Below are positions 52,119 through 63,273 of a stretch of DNA of 64,000 nt, one piece after another; positions within the stretch are counted from its first letter, which is position 1, and each line of letters starts with the position of its first letter. The DNA is taken from positions 1-64,000 of the forward strand of contig CAJTFW010000003.1 of assembly GCA_910575445.1 (NCBI GenBank), written 5' to 3'. The position numbers and the translations under genes are program-made. This DNA comes from Lachnospiraceae bacterium (GTDB lineage: Bacteria; Bacillota; Clostridia; Lachnospirales; Lachnospiraceae). The notes beneath the pieces are model-generated. The model ran no database searches. It saw only the letters and a program-made list of their open reading frames with translations, and had not been told where the DNA came from.

Positions 52119-52916
52119 ATGCCGGCTACTTATGCGCATTATATATTTGGAAAAAAAGTTTATGCAAAGCTTCCAAAAGAAGAGAAACAGAGAATTCTTC
52201 AGGCAAAAGATGCCTTTTTATTAGGACTGCATGGACCAGACCTTTTGTTCTATTACTATCCCATAGGGAAAAACAGAATTAATCAGCACGGGGTTTGGCT
52301 CCATAAAGAATTTGCCGCTGATTTTTTTAATAGAGGGAGAACTTGCTATCGCAAACGTCAGGACACAGCGCTTCGTGCCTATCTGTATGGATTTTTGTGC
52401 CATTTTGTTTTGGACAATGAGTGTCATCCATTTGTCAACTACTATGCAGAGGAGAAAGACATCGGACATCTGACGATTGAGACCGAGTTTGACCGCTACC
52501 TTATGGAGCTTGATGGACATGACCCCTTAGCGTATCTTCCGATTCACCATCTGATTAGCAGAGCACATACCAGAGAGCAGATATCGCTTCTGTTTGACAA
52601 TATCAGTTCTGTACAGATTGATGTCTGTATTCATATGTTTCGGCAGGTAATTACGTTTTTTGTATGTCGTCATATTGGAAAAAGATTATTTTTAAAAATA
52701 TTTTCTAGAATTGCCGGGCAAGATAAAGGCATCGGCGGACTGATTATGGATGGTTGTGTACATCCGGTATGCAAAGAAAGCAATTATTTTCTAAGAGAGC
52801 GGATGGAACATGCAGTCTTATCAGCGGTAGACGAGATACAACGATATAGCAGGGTCTTAGATATAGGGGGACTTTTGTCCGATAGGCTGTATCAAAACTA
52901 TGAGGAGTCTATATGA
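52119..52916 (+). CDS. Zinc-dependent phospholipase C-like protein
   Basis: A 265-residue protein of the Zn_dep_PLPC group: PATYAHYIFGKKVY at the start, LGLHGPDLLFYY, LYGFLCHFVLDNECHPFVNYY and a distant IETEFDRYL supply the His/Asp/Glu zinc ligands. No signal peptide is seen, so it may act in the cytoplasm on an unknown phosphoester. ATG 52119 or GTG 52116 follows GAGGAGG. It overlaps the MFS gene by four bases. Confidence 0.88.
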   Translation: MPATYAHYIFGKKVYAKLPKEEKQRILQAKDAFLLGLHGPDLLFYYYPIGKNRINQHGVWLHKEFAADFFNRGRTCYRKRQDTALRAYLYGFLCHFVLDNECHPFVNYYAEEKDIGHLTIETEFDRYLMELDGHDPLAYLPIHHLISRAHTREQISLLFDNISSVQIDVCIHMFRQVITFFVCRHIGKRLFLKIFSRIAGQDKGIGGLIMDGCVHPVCKESNYFLRERMEHAVLSAVDEIQRYSRVLDIGGLLSDRLYQNYEESI

Positions 52917-54115
52917 GCAATCTGACAAGAAAAGAAAAAGACTGGATACTTTATGATGTGGGAAATTCTGCCTTTGTGATGCTGACCGCAACCGTGATTC
53001 CCATTTGCTTTAAAAATATGGCTTCGGAAGCTTCTATCTCATCATCGGCTTCTACCGCTTATTTTGGGTATGCAAGTGCATTTGTCACTATACTGGCGGC
53101 GATATTGGGTCCAATCCTTGGGGCAGTGGCAGATATTAGAGGATTTAAAAAGCCAATTTTTACTTGCTTTATGGGGGCTGGAGTGATTGGCTGCGCAGTG
53201 CTCTCTTTTCCAACGGGCTGGTTGTCTTTTCTTGTGGCATATATCTTTGCAAAGGTGGGATTTCAGGGAAGTCTGACATTTTATGATTCAATGCTTACGG
53301 ATGTTACAGATACCAAGCGGGTTGATGAGGTGTCCGCACATGGATATGCCTGGGGGTATCTTGGCAGTTGTATTCCTTTTGTTATCAGCATCCTTTTGGT
53401 GCTCTATGGAGGGCAGATAGGAGTTGTCTTTTGGCTCAATGCCATCTGGTGGTTTTTGATGACGCTTCCACTTCTAAAAAGCTTTGAGCAGACATGTTAT
53501 GTAGAGGCAAGAGAGCACCCGGTAAAAGAAAGCTTAGAAAGACTTTCCCATGTAGTAAAAGAAGTTGTAAAGAATCAGAAAATTTTCTGGTTCTTGGCAG
53601 CATTTTTCTTCTATATCGATGGTGTCTATACGATTATTGATATGGCTACTTCCTATGGGAAGGATGTAGGAATCTCCGATACAGATTTGATGTTAGCGCT
53701 TCTGCTGACACAAGTGGTAGCATTTCCATGTTCTATTTTATTTGGAAAGCTGGCGAAGAAGATGGAGGGTGGAAGGCTGATTAAGCTTTCGATAATCGGA
53801 TATTTAGGAGTGGTGATTTTTGCAGTACAGATGTACCATGCATGGGAATTTTGGCTGTTAGCAGTCTGTGTGGCAGTCTTTCAGGGAGGAATCCAGGCAT
53901 TGTCCCGCTCCTATTACACAAAAATCATCCCCCCAAAACAGGCAGCAGAGTATTTTGGCTTCTATGATATCTTTGGCAAAGGTGCTGCTTTTGTAGGAAC
54001 ACTAATGGTAGGAGCCGCAGCACAACTAAGCGGAAACTCCAGAGTCGGAATTGGGCTGTTGTCTATATTGTTTGTATTAGGGTATGTGTGTTTTGTAAAG
54101 ATGGAGAAAACATAA
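52913..54115 (+). CDS. MFS transporter of the UMF1/Atg22 type
   Basis: A 400-residue protein with about eleven to twelve helices. The N-terminus KDWILYDVGNSAFVMLTATVIP and the segments TDTKRVDEVSAHGYAWGYLGS and FQGGIQALSRSYYTKIIPP match the UMF1 (vacuole effluxer Atg22-like) family. The substrate in bacteria is unknown. It is co-transcribed with the phospholipase C-like gene. Confidence 0.92.
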   Translation: MSNLTRKEKDWILYDVGNSAFVMLTATVIPICFKNMASEASISSSASTAYFGYASAFVTILAAILGPILGAVADIRGFKKPIFTCFMGAGVIGCAVLSFPTGWLSFLVAYIFAKVGFQGSLTFYDSMLTDVTDTKRVDEVSAHGYAWGYLGSCIPFVISILLVLYGGQIGVVFWLNAIWWFLMTLPLLKSFEQTCYVEAREHPVKESLERLSHVVKEVVKNQKIFWFLAAFFFYIDGVYTIIDMATSYGKDVGISDTDLMLALLLTQVVAFPCSILFGKLAKKMEGGRLIKLSIIGYLGVVIFAVQMYHAWEFWLLAVCVAVFQGGIQALSRSYYTKIIPPKQAAEYFGFYDIFGKGAAFVGTLMVGAAAQLSGNSRVGIGLLSILFVLGYVCFVKMEKT

Positions 54116-54253
54116 GTGGTTGGTTATAATGCTTCTGGTAAAACAAACTTGGGGCGGGCGATGATGGATATTATCAACCATCTAACAGATAAAGCATTAA
54201 GAGAAGCACATAATCTGCAAAAAATGTATAGAGCAGGAGCATTTCATGAATAA
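54116..54253 (+). pseudogene. Remnant of an AAA_15-type ATPase (both ends joined)
   Basis: The frame reads VVGYNASGKTNLGRAMMDII, the Walker A region of AAA_15/RloA/AbiL-like ATPases, then passes directly into ALREAHNLQKMYRAGAFHE and a stop, the usual C-terminal end of such proteins. Some 300 internal codons and the N-terminus are missing. It begins at the stop codon of the MFS gene, which marks an insertion or deletion joint. Confidence 0.8.
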
Positions 54254-54720
54254 GAAAAAACATAATATTATTTTTATTTATGAAGGTGTAAAAACAGAAG
54301 AAGATTTATTAAACAATATGGCAAAGACTTTTTTTTCTGACAGAGCAGATATTTCTATCTTAAATTGTCCAGCAGATGGAAATATTTATATGCTTTGGAC
54401 AAGGCTTAAAAAAGATGAGTTTGAGACCAATGTGATTGATGTATTAAAAGAGATGAGCAGTATAGCAAGAACACGTCTAAAATTGTTGTACATATGAATA
54501 TTTTATTTACAACTTAGGACAAGAAAAATTATATTGGTATCAGAAACAGCATTATATTAACAATGGCTATCTGTTGTGTATTTTAAATTCTGTTCCCCTA
54601 TTTTTGTTAGAATATTTTGAAAAAGATTTTTGGGACAATATATTTTTTGTTTTACTTATTAAACAGAAAAAAGATGCCGATATATTATTAAGACTGTGTT
54701 ATGAAAATAACGAACAATGA
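54246..54720 (+). pseudogene. Frameshifted RloB-like gene, partner of the AAA ATPase
   Basis: ATG 54246 overlaps the AAA remnant as in the intact two-gene module. Codons to 54497 read KHNIIFIYEGVKTEEDLLNN and later YMLWTRLKKDEFETNVID, then a stop. A second frame (54493-54720) continues with YNLGQEKLYWYQKQHYINNG and FLLEYFEKDFWDNI up to a stop. The middle is deleted and the frame shifted by one. RloA/RloB- or AbiL-type pairs are associated with phage defence. Confidence 0.7.
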
Positions 54721-54742
54721 AACACAAAAGGAGACTAGAGAG

Positions 54743-56446
54743 ATGATTAACTATATACGGAATTTAAGAATCAGATTAAAACTGTATATTCTTATAGGAG
54801 TTGCACTGATTGGTATGCTGATTATTGGTGGTATGTCATTCTTGCTTATGGGCAGGATAAACAGTATGACAAGTGAAATCTCGACAAGCTGGCTTCCTAG
54901 TATAGATACCGCAAGGGATTTGACAGCTACACTTGCTAATATCCGTCTGAATGAATTGGGATATCTTACCGCAGTCTCGGATGATATAGAGGCATCTAGC
55001 CTTCAGTACATTCAAAGTGAAAAAAAGGATATGGAAAATCTTTTAACTACATATAAGGAACTGATTGATGAAGAAGAACAAACGTTCTATGAGAACGCGA
55101 GGAATCTCTGGACGCAATACAGCAAAGCAGACGAAGAGATGATAGCACTGGCTCAACAGGGGAATACGCAGGAGGCTCGTGCTATTTTAGAAGGAGAATG
55201 TGTAGAGCTCTACAATTCTTTAAATAATGCTTTTCATGAGATTATCACGTATAATACAGAAGGCAGTGATGCTGCAACAGAGGAAAGCTTGTTTCTTTAC
55301 AGAACGGCTATCTTTTCGATGGCGGCAATTATCCTTGTTATCATCCTTGTAGGAGTCTTTTTCTCATTTGTGATTGTCCGTCTGATTAAGACCCCTATCT
55401 CTGAAATTGAGAATGCGGCGTTAAGGATGGCAGAGGGCGATTTGGATGTGGAGATTTCCTATACCTCTAAGGATGAGCTAGGTGTTCTTGCGGAGCAAGT
55501 ACGTAGATTGATTCATAAACTTCAGATGATTATTGATGATGAAAATAAATTTCTTGCGAAAATGGCTGCCGGAGATTTTACAGTAGATTCTATCTGCGAA
55601 GAAGAATACACAGGAGGTTTCCATCCGGTGCTTGTTTCTTTCCGGGGAATTGCAGAAAAGCTCAATGATACAATGCTGCAAATCAGTCAAAGTTCTGCCC
55701 AGGTTGCCAGTGGCTCAGAGCAGGTATCAAATGGTGCCCAGGCTCTTTCTCAGGGAGCGACTGAGCAGGCAAGCTCTGTACAGGAACTCGCTGACGCTAT
55801 CAGTAAAATCTCTGACAAGGTAAGCCAGAATGCAGACAATGCACGACAGGCCAATAAAACGGCAGGTGATGTCAGCGAAGAGATGAATGTAAGCAATGAA
55901 AAAATGCAGCATATGATACAGGCGATGGGTGATATCAGTAACTGCTCTAGTGAAATCAGTAAAATTATTAAGACCATTGAAGACATTGCTTTCCAGACCA
56001 ATATTCTTGCTCTTAACGCTGCGGTAGAAGCTGCCCGCGCAGGCGCTGCTGGAAAAGGTTTTGCGGTTGTGGCTGATGAAGTCCGCAATCTGGCAAGCAA
56101 AAGTGCAGAAGCATCTAAAAATACCGCTGCTTTGATTGAAAATTCATTAAAAGCAGTAGAAAATGGAACACAGATTGCTGACGAGACTGCACAATCTTTA
56201 CTTCAGGCGGTCAATAATGTAAAAGAGATGACCGTTATTATCGGACAGATTTCAGAGGCCAGCAGTAATCAGGCGGATTCTATCTCGCAGATTACTATGG
56301 GAATTGACCAGATTTCCAGTGTTGTACAGACTAACTCTGCAACCGCAGAAGAAAGTGCGGCTGCAAGTGAAGAACTGTTTAGCCAGTCACAGCTTATGAA
56401 GAACCTTGTAGGAAGGTTTAAGCTTAAAAATAGTCCTTTGAAATGA
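54743..56446 (+). CDS. Methyl-accepting chemotaxis protein
   Basis: A 567-residue transmembrane receptor: first helix (about 15-37), a four-helix-bundle sensor domain outside (about 40-190), second helix (about 192-215), HAMP domain, then a long coiled-coil signalling domain with the conserved hairpin tip [20 protein letters not shown]. It relays ligand signals to CheA/CheW. ATG 54743 is chosen for AAAAGGAG upstream; the frame extends back over the RloB remnant. No other chemotaxis gene is in the window. The ligand is unknown. Confidence 0.95.
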   Translation: MINYIRNLRIRLKLYILIGVALIGMLIIGGMSFLLMGRINSMTSEISTSWLPSIDTARDLTATLANIRLNELGYLTAVSDDIEASSLQYIQSEKKDMENLLTTYKELIDEEEQTFYENARNLWTQYSKADEEMIALAQQGNTQEARAILEGECVELYNSLNNAFHEIITYNTEGSDAATEESLFLYRTAIFSMAAIILVIILVGVFFSFVIVRLIKTPISEIENAALRMAEGDLDVEISYTSKDELGVLAEQVRRLIHKLQMIIDDENKFLAKMAAGDFTVDSICEEEYTGGFHPVLVSFRGIAEKLNDTMLQISQSSAQVASGSEQVSNGAQALSQGATEQASSVQELADAISKISDKVSQNADNARQANKTAGDVSEEMNVSNEKMQHMIQAMGDISNCSSEISKIIKTIEDIAFQTNILALNAAVEAARAGAAGKGFAVVADEVRNLASKSAEASKNTAALIENSLKAVENGTQIADETAQSLLQAVNNVKEMTVIIGQISEASSNQADSISQITMGIDQISSVVQTNSATAEESAAASEELFSQSQLMKNLVGRFKLKNSPLK

Positions 56447-56467
56447 TAAGTTCGTACATTGTGAATG

Positions 56468-56496
56468 ACAGCGGGAGTAACGTCCCGCTGTTTTTT
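56468..56496 (+). terminator. Terminator after the chemotaxis receptor gene
   Basis: Perfect 9-bp arms (56468-56476 and 56483-56491) followed by six T. Confidence 0.93.
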
Positions 56497-56517
56497 GTAT
56501 TTTTGATTAGGAAAGTA

Positions 56518-56546
56518 TTGACTTCATGAAGTGGTTTTCGTATTAT
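56518..56546 (+). promoter_or_regulatory. Promoter of plsX with a palindrome in the spacer
   Basis: TTGACT (56518-56523) and TATTAT (56541-56546) with a 17-nt spacer. A perfect 10-bp palindrome CTTCATGAAG (56522-56531) overlaps the -35 end and could be a repressor site for fatty-acid synthesis control. Confidence 0.7.
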
Positions 56547-56572
56547 GATAATGACAACAAGGAGGAAAGAGG

Positions 56573-57580
56573 ATGCAGGAGCTAGTAAAAGTTGCGGTAG
56601 ATGCCATGGGCGGAGACCATGCGCCGATGGAGATTGTAAAAGGAGCCGTGCAAGCGGTAGAGGACTGCAAGGAGCTGAAAGTGTTTCTTGTGGGCAAGGA
56701 GAAGGAAGTGAACGCTGAACTAAAGAAGTATCCGCATGACCCTTCCAGGATAGAAATCGTGGCAGCCACAGAAGAGATTGAGATGGCAGAGCCTCCCGTA
56801 CAGGCGATTCGCACAAAAAAGGATTCTTCGATTGTTGTGGCGATGAAGATGGTGAAAAATGGCGAGGCAGATGCTTTTGTCGGAGCCGGAAGTACCGGAG
56901 CAGTCTTAGTGGGCGGCCAGTTGATTGTAGGAAGGTTAAAGGGCGTAGAGCGCCCGCCCCTAGCACCTCTTATACCGACCGAGAAGGGAGTTTCACTGCT
57001 GATTGACTGTGGCGCAAATGTGGACGCAAGACCATCCCATCTGTTGCAGTTTGCCAAGATGGGCTCTATCTATATGGAGCATGTGATGGGCGTTAAAAAG
57101 CCAAGAGTCGCGATTGTGAATATCGGTGCAGAGGAGGAGAAAGGCAATGCGTTAGTCAAAGAGACCTTTCCTTTGTTAAAAGAATGTCAGGATATTCATT
57201 TTATCGGAAGCATTGAAGCGAGAGATATTCCGTCAGGGTATGCAGATGTGATTGTCTGTGAGGCCTTTGCGGGAAATATCATTCTAAAGCTGTATGAAGG
57301 AGTTGGCGCAACACTAATCTCCATGGTCAAACAAGGAATGATGAGCAGCCTTCGCAGTAAGATTGGAGCACTTCTTGTAAAGCCAGCGCTAAAGAAGACC
57401 CTGAAAAAATTCGACACCGACCAATATGGAGGTGCGCCGTTACTGGGTCTTAAAGGACTGGTAGTAAAGACACATGGAAGTTCTAAAGCAACAGAAGTGA
57501 AAAATTCCATCTTACAGTGTGTCACCTTTACAAAGCAGCGGATGAATGAAAAAATTGGCGCCGGTATTGGGGCAAAATAA
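56573..57580 (+). CDS. plsX: Phosphate acyltransferase PlsX
   Basis: A 335-residue enzyme that converts acyl-ACP to acyl-phosphate for phospholipid synthesis, working at the membrane surface. It has [12 protein letters not shown] at the N-terminus and the [12 protein letters not shown] and [16 protein letters not shown] motifs. ATG 56573 follows AAGGAGG. The next gene encodes ACP; fabD and fabG, which lie between them in Bacillus, are absent. Confidence 0.96.
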   Translation: MQELVKVAVDAMGGDHAPMEIVKGAVQAVEDCKELKVFLVGKEKEVNAELKKYPHDPSRIEIVAATEEIEMAEPPVQAIRTKKDSSIVVAMKMVKNGEADAFVGAGSTGAVLVGGQLIVGRLKGVERPPLAPLIPTEKGVSLLIDCGANVDARPSHLLQFAKMGSIYMEHVMGVKKPRVAIVNIGAEEEKGNALVKETFPLLKECQDIHFIGSIEARDIPSGYADVIVCEAFAGNIILKLYEGVGATLISMVKQGMMSSLRSKIGALLVKPALKKTLKKFDTDQYGGAPLLGLKGLVVKTHGSSKATEVKNSILQCVTFTKQRMNEKIGAGIGAK

Positions 57581-57593
57581 GAATGAGGAAGGA

Positions 57594-57833
57594 ATGGAAG
57601 ATATGGAATTTGAAAAATTACAGGAAATCATTGCAGAAGTATTAAATGTGGATGCGGACGAGATTACGATGGATACCACGTTTGTCGATGACCTAGGAGC
57701 AGATTCCCTCGATGTGTTTCAGATTATTATGGGTATTGAAGAAGTCTTTGACATTGAGATTGCAAATGAAGACGCAGAGAAGATTGTATCTGTCGGAGAC
57801 GCAGTAGAGCAGATTAAAAATGCCATAAACTAA
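57594..57833 (+). CDS. acpP: Acyl carrier protein
   Basis: An acidic protein of 79 residues (76 if ATG 57603 is used) that carries acyl chains on phosphopantetheine attached to the Ser of GADSLD (about residue 40). ATG 57594 has GAGG at five nt; ATG 57603 is the more usual family start. It lies 13 nt after plsX. A terminator follows. Confidence 0.95.
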   Translation: MEDMEFEKLQEIIAEVLNVDADEITMDTTFVDDLGADSLDVFQIIMGIEEVFDIEIANEDAEKIVSVGDAVEQIKNAIN

Positions 57834-57863
57834 TACGTGTCTGTAGCAAACAGTACACGGGAC

Positions 57864-57900
57864 AAAAAAGGGGACTGGTTTTTTGTCAGCCCCTTTTTAT
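57864..57900 (+). terminator. Terminator between acpP and rnc
   Basis: Arms 57865-57877 and 57887-57898 pair over twelve bases with one bulge; the T-run ends the plsX-acpP transcript, at least partly. Confidence 0.88.
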
Positions 57901-57918
57901 CTTGAAGTGGAGAGCAAT

Positions 57919-58629
57919 ATGGGAGAGAGAGTTCTTTTAAGGGAACTAGAAGAAAAAATAGGTTATTATTTTAAAGACCGGGAACTTTTAAATCGGGCGA
58001 TGCGGCACAGCTCCTATGCCAATGAAAGGCATTTGGGACGCTTACAGTGCAATGAACGATTAGAATTTCTAGGTGATGCGGTACTAGAGCTTGTGACCAG
58101 CGAATTTTTATATGAAAATTTTCCACAGATGCCAGAGGGCGATGCGACAAAGACAAGAGCTAGTATTGTCTGTGAGCAGAGTCTTGCATTCTGTGCAGAT
58201 GGTCTTACGCTTGGACGGTATATCCAGCTTGGCCGCGGAGAGCGGGTCAGCGGAGGCAGAGGGAGGGCTTCGATTGTCTCAGATGCTTTTGAGGCACTGA
58301 TTGGAGCTATCTATCTGGATGGTGGTTTTACTAGCGCAAAAGAATTCGTCAGAACATTTGTTCTGAATGATTTAGAACATAAAAAACTCTTTTTCGATAG
58401 TAAGACCATCTTACAGGAGCGTATTCAGGCGCATCATACAGAGCTTTTGCACTATGAGCTGGTGCGCGAAGAAGGGCCTGACCACCAGAAAGTCTTTGTT
58501 GTGCAGGCACTGCTTGGCGACAAGGTGATAGGAGAAGGCAGTGGCAGGACCAAAAAGGCAGCAGAACAGGCGGCGGCCTATCATGCATTGACTGGGGAAC
58601 GTATGCCAAAGCCCCAATATACCAGGTAG
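57919..58629 (+). CDS. rnc: Ribonuclease III
   Basis: A 236-residue endonuclease that cleaves double-stranded RNA in rRNA and mRNA processing. The RNase III signature NERLEFLGDAVLEL (about residue 40) and DAFEALIGAIYLDGG (about 117) carry the metal ligands, and a dsRNA-binding domain forms the C-terminus (GEGSGRTKKAAEQAAAYHAL). ATG 57919 has GTGGAG upstream; the frame extends 12 codons further back into the terminator. Confidence 0.97.
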   Translation: MGERVLLRELEEKIGYYFKDRELLNRAMRHSSYANERHLGRLQCNERLEFLGDAVLELVTSEFLYENFPQMPEGDATKTRASIVCEQSLAFCADGLTLGRYIQLGRGERVSGGRGRASIVSDAFEALIGAIYLDGGFTSAKEFVRTFVLNDLEHKKLFFDSKTILQERIQAHHTELLHYELVREEGPDHQKVFVVQALLGDKVIGEGSGRTKKAAEQAAAYHALTGERMPKPQYTR

Positions 58630-58644
58630 AACAGGAAAGATTAC

Positions 58645-61600
58645 ATGTATTTAAAATGTATCGAGGTGCAGGGATTTAAGTCCTTTGCCAATAAAATCGT
58701 ATTTGATTTTCACAATGGAATTACAGGTATTGTAGGGCCTAATGGTTCTGGTAAAAGCAATGTGGCTGACGCGGTACGTTGGGTGTTAGGAGAGCAGAGA
58801 GTCAAGCAGCTTCGGGGCGGAAGTATGCAGGACGTTATCTTCTCTGGTACAGAGAACAGAAAGCCCTTAAGTTATGCCTATGTGGCGATTACGCTGGATA
58901 ATGCAGACCATCAGCTTCCTGTGGCCTATGAAGAAGTAACTATCGCAAGAAGGTTATATCGTTCGGGGGAGAGTGAATATCTTTTAAATGGGACTGCTTG
59001 TCGCCTAAAGGATGTACAGGAGTTATTTTATGATACTGGTATTGGAAAAGAGGGCTATTCGATTATCGGACAGGGTCAGATTGACCGCATCTTAAGTACC
59101 AAGCCAGAGGAAGCCAGAGAGCTTTTTGACGAGGCAACCGGTATTGTAAAATTTAAAAAGCGCAAAAAGACTGCAGAGAAAAAGCTAGAAGACGAGAAAC
59201 AGAACCTTTTGCGTGTCAGTGATATTCTCTCAGAGCTTGAAAAGCAGCTAGGGCCACTAGAGCGCCAGGCTGAGAAAGCGAAAGAATATCTAAAAAAGCG
59301 GGACCAGTTAAAAGAATTGGAGATACATGTCTTTTTATTGGAAATCGAGGAGATTCGCACGCAGCTTCAAAAGATTGAAGAGGCAGACAAAATTGCAAAA
59401 GACGACCTAGAAGATACTACCGAAGCCTTTGAAAAGACAAAGCTTCGTTATGAACAGATGGAGAAAGAGCTAGAAGCCATCGACGCACAGATTGATAAGG
59501 TTAAAGAAGATATCTCCAGCAAACGGCTGTTAAAACAACAGAGACAAGGCCAGATTGAGGTGCTAAAAGAACAAGCCCGCTCAGCAGCGACCAGCAGCAA
59601 GCATTATAAAGAGCGGCTTTCTGGCATCGAGACCGAGGCAAAAGAGAGAGAAGAAGAACATAAGTTCTCCTTAGAGGAAAAAGAGGAGTTAGACCTTCAG
59701 CTTCTACAGGCACAAAAGCTACAAAAAGGTGCAAAGGAAGCGTTAGAAGAGCTTCAGCAGAAGCTTTTAGACAGCCAGACCAATATGGAGAACAGCAAAA
59801 ATGAGATTATCTCTCTTCTCAACCAGCGTTCGACCATCAAAGGAAAGATTCAGCGCTATGACGCGATGACAGAGCAGATTCAGATTCGCAAGGCAGAGAT
59901 TAGCCAGAAACTGATTCAGATGAAGAGTGTAAAGCTTGACCAGGAGGAGCTTTTGCGAAAGCAAGAAGAAGCACTGACTAAGGTACAAGAAGAACTCAAA
60001 GGGATGTTAAGCGACAGAGCAGAAGTAGAAGCCAGAGTAAAAGAGCTTCAGGATTTGATTACCAAAGGACGAGAGCGCCTAGAAAACGGGCAGACGACAT
60101 ATCACCGGGAGGCTTCTCGTTTGGAATCCCTTCAGAACTTGGCAGAGCGCTATGACGGATATGGCGGCAGCATCCGAAGGGTGATGGAGCAGAGGGAGAA
60201 ATGCACTGGTATCTGTGGAGTGGTGGCAGACCTGATACAGACAGAGAAAAAATATGAGACAGCGATCGAGACTGCACTTGGCGGGAGCATCCAGCATGTG
60301 GTAACCGAAGATGAAGAGACTGCCAAAGAGCTGATTGCCTATCTAAAGCAGAACCGCTATGGCCGCGTGACTTTTCTGCCTTTGACAGCGGTAAAACATC
60401 CACCGCAGTTTCAACAGGAGCAGGCACTAAAGGAGCCAGGGGTTATTGGCCTTGCACATACACTGGTGCAAACAGAAGAACGCTATCTAAAAATCTGTGA
60501 ACAGCTGCTTGGACGTACGGTGGTGGTAGATAAGATTGACCATGCTATCGCACTGCAAAGAAAATACCGCTACAGTCTGCGGATTGTAACACTTGAGGGA
60601 GAATCTATGAATCCGGGCGGCTCAATGACAGGTGGTGCTTTTAAAAACAGCAGCAGTCTGTTAAGCCGAAAGAGGGAGATAGATGAATTAAAAGCAAGGG
60701 TTGCCCGTTGCGAGAAGGAAGTCTTACAGGCATCCGAGGAGCTTAAAAGTTTTCAGGAGGAGAGAAGTCGTTGCTATGCGGTCTTAGATGCAGGCAGTGC
60801 CAGTCTTCAGGCGCTTCGTGTTGATGAAAATACAGCGCGTATCAGTGTAGAACAATCTGAGGAGCAGAGAAAAGCAGCCAAAGAGGACACCATACAGCTG
60901 CAAAAAGAAAGCGAGGAGCTAGAGCGTCAGAAACTAGAAATCCAAAAGATAAAGCAGGAGAATCTAAAGGAGCTTAAAGACTCTGAAGATTTGGAAAAAG
61001 CGCATACTTTTGCCGTGGAGACCTATCAGAAGCGTTTTGAGGAACAGAAACTTTTGGAGGCTGAGGCAGTAAAGACTTTAGAAGCTTGTCATCTGGATAC
61101 GGCTTCTTTGCAGCAAAAAGCGGAATTTACCGCTTCTAATCTAAGACGTATCGAGGGAGAGATTATAAAGCTTGGCCATGAGAAAGAAGAGCTTTTAAAG
61201 AGTCAGGAAGATGCGAAGGAGCATACCAAAAGCAGAGAGGACGAGATGGAGGCTCTAAGAGCTTCGATGGAGACGCTTACGCAGGAGGTTGCAGAGTTAG
61301 AGGCACAGACAGGCACGCTGCAAAGCCAGAAAGAAGCGCAGTCTGCTTCACATAAAAATTTTTTAAAGCAGAGAGAAGATTTGTCAGCTAAGATAAATGA
61401 GCTTGACAAGGAACGTTTTCGTCTGAACAGCCAGAAGGAAAAACTGGATGAAACTTCAGAAAATCTTATGCATCATATGTGGGCAGAATATGAGCTGACC
61501 TACAATGGTGCACGTTCGCTTCAGAAGGAAGAACATCAAAATCTGTCGGAATTAAAAAAGAACACCAGTTCGATAAAAGAGGAGATTAAGAGCCTTGGAA

Positions 61601-62205
61601 ATGTCAATGTCAATGCGATTGAGGACTATAAGGAAGTGTCAGAGCGCTTTGGCTTTATGGATGCACAGAGAAAGGACTTAGTCGATGCAGAGGAGGCGCT
61701 AAAGCAGGTTATTTTAGAACTCGACAGCGGAATGCGCCGGCAGTTCTTAGAGCAGTTTGCAATGATTCAGACAGAGTTTGACAAGGCGTTTAAGGAGTTA
61801 TTTGGCGGAGGCAGAGGAACTTTGGAGTTGATAGACGAGGAGGATGTCTTAGAGACGGGTATTCGCATTATCTCACAGCCGCCAGGCAAGAAACTCCAAA
61901 ATATGATGCAGCTCTCCGGCGGCGAAAAAGCGCTGACAGCGATTGCGTTATTATTTGCAATACAGAATCTAAAGCCATCGCCGTTTTGTCTGTTAGACGA
62001 GATTGAGGCAGCACTTGACGATTCTAATGTGGTGCGATTTGCAAAATATTTACATAAATTGACAAAATATACGCAGTTTATTGTTATCACACACAGAAGA
62101 GGCACCATGAACGCCGCAGACCGGCTCTATGGAATTACGATGCAGGAAAAAGGCGTATCAACGCTGGTATCAGTAAATTTAATTGAAAATGATTTAGACG
62201 AATAA
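58645..62205 (+). CDS. smc: Chromosome segregation protein SMC
   Basis: An 1186-residue ATPase of the condensin-like complex with ScpA and ScpB, which folds and separates chromosomes. It has an N-terminal Walker [10 protein letters not shown] (32-40), two long coiled coils, a hinge (about 500-660, [19 protein letters not shown]), and a C-terminal signature [16 protein letters not shown] with Walker [13 protein letters not shown]. Length fits. It is 15 nt after rnc. Confidence 0.98.
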   Translation: MYLKCIEVQGFKSFANKIVFDFHNGITGIVGPNGSGKSNVADAVRWVLGEQRVKQLRGGSMQDVIFSGTENRKPLSYAYVAITLDNADHQLPVAYEEVTIARRLYRSGESEYLLNGTACRLKDVQELFYDTGIGKEGYSIIGQGQIDRILSTKPEEARELFDEATGIVKFKKRKKTAEKKLEDEKQNLLRVSDILSELEKQLGPLERQAEKAKEYLKKRDQLKELEIHVFLLEIEEIRTQLQKIEEADKIAKDDLEDTTEAFEKTKLRYEQMEKELEAIDAQIDKVKEDISSKRLLKQQRQGQIEVLKEQARSAATSSKHYKERLSGIETEAKEREEEHKFSLEEKEELDLQLLQAQKLQKGAKEALEELQQKLLDSQTNMENSKNEIISLLNQRSTIKGKIQRYDAMTEQIQIRKAEISQKLIQMKSVKLDQEELLRKQEEALTKVQEELKGMLSDRAEVEARVKELQDLITKGRERLENGQTTYHREASRLESLQNLAERYDGYGGSIRRVMEQREKCTGICGVVADLIQTEKKYETAIETALGGSIQHVVTEDEETAKELIAYLKQNRYGRVTFLPLTAVKHPPQFQQEQALKEPGVIGLAHTLVQTEERYLKICEQLLGRTVVVDKIDHAIALQRKYRYSLRIVTLEGESMNPGGSMTGGAFKNSSSLLSRKREIDELKARVARCEKEVLQASEELKSFQEERSRCYAVLDAGSASLQALRVDENTARISVEQSEEQRKAAKEDTIQLQKESEELERQKLEIQKIKQENLKELKDSEDLEKAHTFAVETYQKRFEEQKLLEAEAVKTLEACHLDTASLQQKAEFTASNLRRIEGEIIKLGHEKEELLKSQEDAKEHTKSREDEMEALRASMETLTQEVAELEAQTGTLQSQKEAQSASHKNFLKQREDLSAKINELDKERFRLNSQKEKLDETSENLMHHMWAEYELTYNGARSLQKEEHQNLSELKKNTSSIKEEIKSLGNVNVNAIEDYKEVSERFGFMDAQRKDLVDAEEALKQVILELDSGMRRQFLEQFAMIQTEFDKAFKELFGGGRGTLELIDEEDVLETGIRIISQPPGKKLQNMMQLSGGEKALTAIALLFAIQNLKPSPFCLLDEIEAALDDSNVVRFAKYLHKLTKYTQFIVITHRRGTMNAADRLYGITMQEKGVSTLVSVNLIENDLDE

Positions 62206-62319
62206 ACAGTCATAATCTGGAAGCGCCCAAAAGGAATTTTCAGCTGCAAAGCAGATGGAAATTGCTTTTAGATAAGGAGGCACTGCAAGATTATGACGGA
62301 ACTCTAATAGGAGGTTAGT

Positions 62320-63255
62320 ATGGCAGAAGAAAAAAAGGGTTTTTTCAGGCGTCTAGCAGAGGGACTCTCGAAGACGCGAAATAATATTGTATCTGGGATG
62401 GATGCGATTTTTAATGGATTTTCGGATATTGATGATGATTTTTATGATGAGATTGAGGAAATCCTTGTGATGGGTGATATTGGTATTAATGCTACCACCT
62501 CGATTATTGAAAATCTGAAAAAGAAAGTAAAAGAGCAACATATCAAGAAGCCAGAGGAATGTAAGGAGCTTTTGATTAACAGTATTAAGGAGCAGATGCA
62601 AGTTGGGGAGACTGCCTATGATTTTGAAAATCGTACATCGGTGGTTTTGGTGATTGGTGTTAATGGCGTGGGTAAGACAACTTCTGTAGGAAAGCTTGCA
62701 GGGAAATTAAAGGACCAGGGGCGAAGAGTTATCTTAGCGGCAGCGGATACGTTCCGCGCAGCAGCAGGAGAGCAGTTGACGGAGTGGGCAAATCGGGCTG
62801 GCGTGGAGATTATCGGCGGCAGCGAGGGAGCAGACCCGGCTTCTGTTGTCTATGACGCGGTGTGTGCTGCAAAGGCGCGAAAGGCGGATGTCCTTTTAAT
62901 CGATACTGCCGGGCGGCTTCACAACAAGCGCAATCTAATGGAAGAACTTCGAAAAATCAATCGAATTATTGAGCGGGAATATCCTGATGCTTATCGGGAG
63001 ACGATGGTAGTATTAGATGGCACAACCGGACAGAATGCAATGGAGCAGGCAAGACAGTTTGGAGAAGCGGCAAATCTAACAGGTATTATTTTAACCAAGT
63101 TAGATGGAACAGCCAAAGGCGGTATTGCAGTTGCAATACAGTCAGAGTTAAATGTGCCAGTGAAATATATCGGAGTTGGCGAGCATATTGATGATTTACA
63201 AAAGTTTGATGCAGATACTTTTGTTGATGCGCTGTTTTTGCAGAAAAATGCGTAA
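62320..63255 (+). CDS. ftsY: Signal recognition particle receptor FtsY
   Basis: A 311-residue SRP GTPase that receives ribosome-nascent-chain complexes at the membrane. It has an NG domain with GVNGVGKTTSVGKLAG, AADTFRAAAGEQL, DTAGRLHNKRNLMEEL and TKLDGTAKGG; the acidic A domain is almost absent, as in many Clostridia. ATG 62320 follows AGGAGG. The 114-nt space after smc has a weak hairpin only. Confidence 0.97.
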   Translation: MAEEKKGFFRRLAEGLSKTRNNIVSGMDAIFNGFSDIDDDFYDEIEEILVMGDIGINATTSIIENLKKKVKEQHIKKPEECKELLINSIKEQMQVGETAYDFENRTSVVLVIGVNGVGKTTSVGKLAGKLKDQGRRVILAAADTFRAAAGEQLTEWANRAGVEIIGGSEGADPASVVYDAVCAAKARKADVLLIDTAGRLHNKRNLMEELRKINRIIEREYPDAYRETMVVLDGTTGQNAMEQARQFGEAANLTGIILTKLDGTAKGGIAVAIQSELNVPVKYIGVGEHIDDLQKFDADTFVDALFLQKNA

Positions 63256-63273
63256 GGTAAGGAGACATATAGG

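Noticed and set aside
62206-62319. Hairpin and a four-codon frame with AAGGAGG between smc and ftsY
   Set aside because: The stem is short with a mismatch and no T-run; the tiny frame has 12-nt spacing and nothing to support it.
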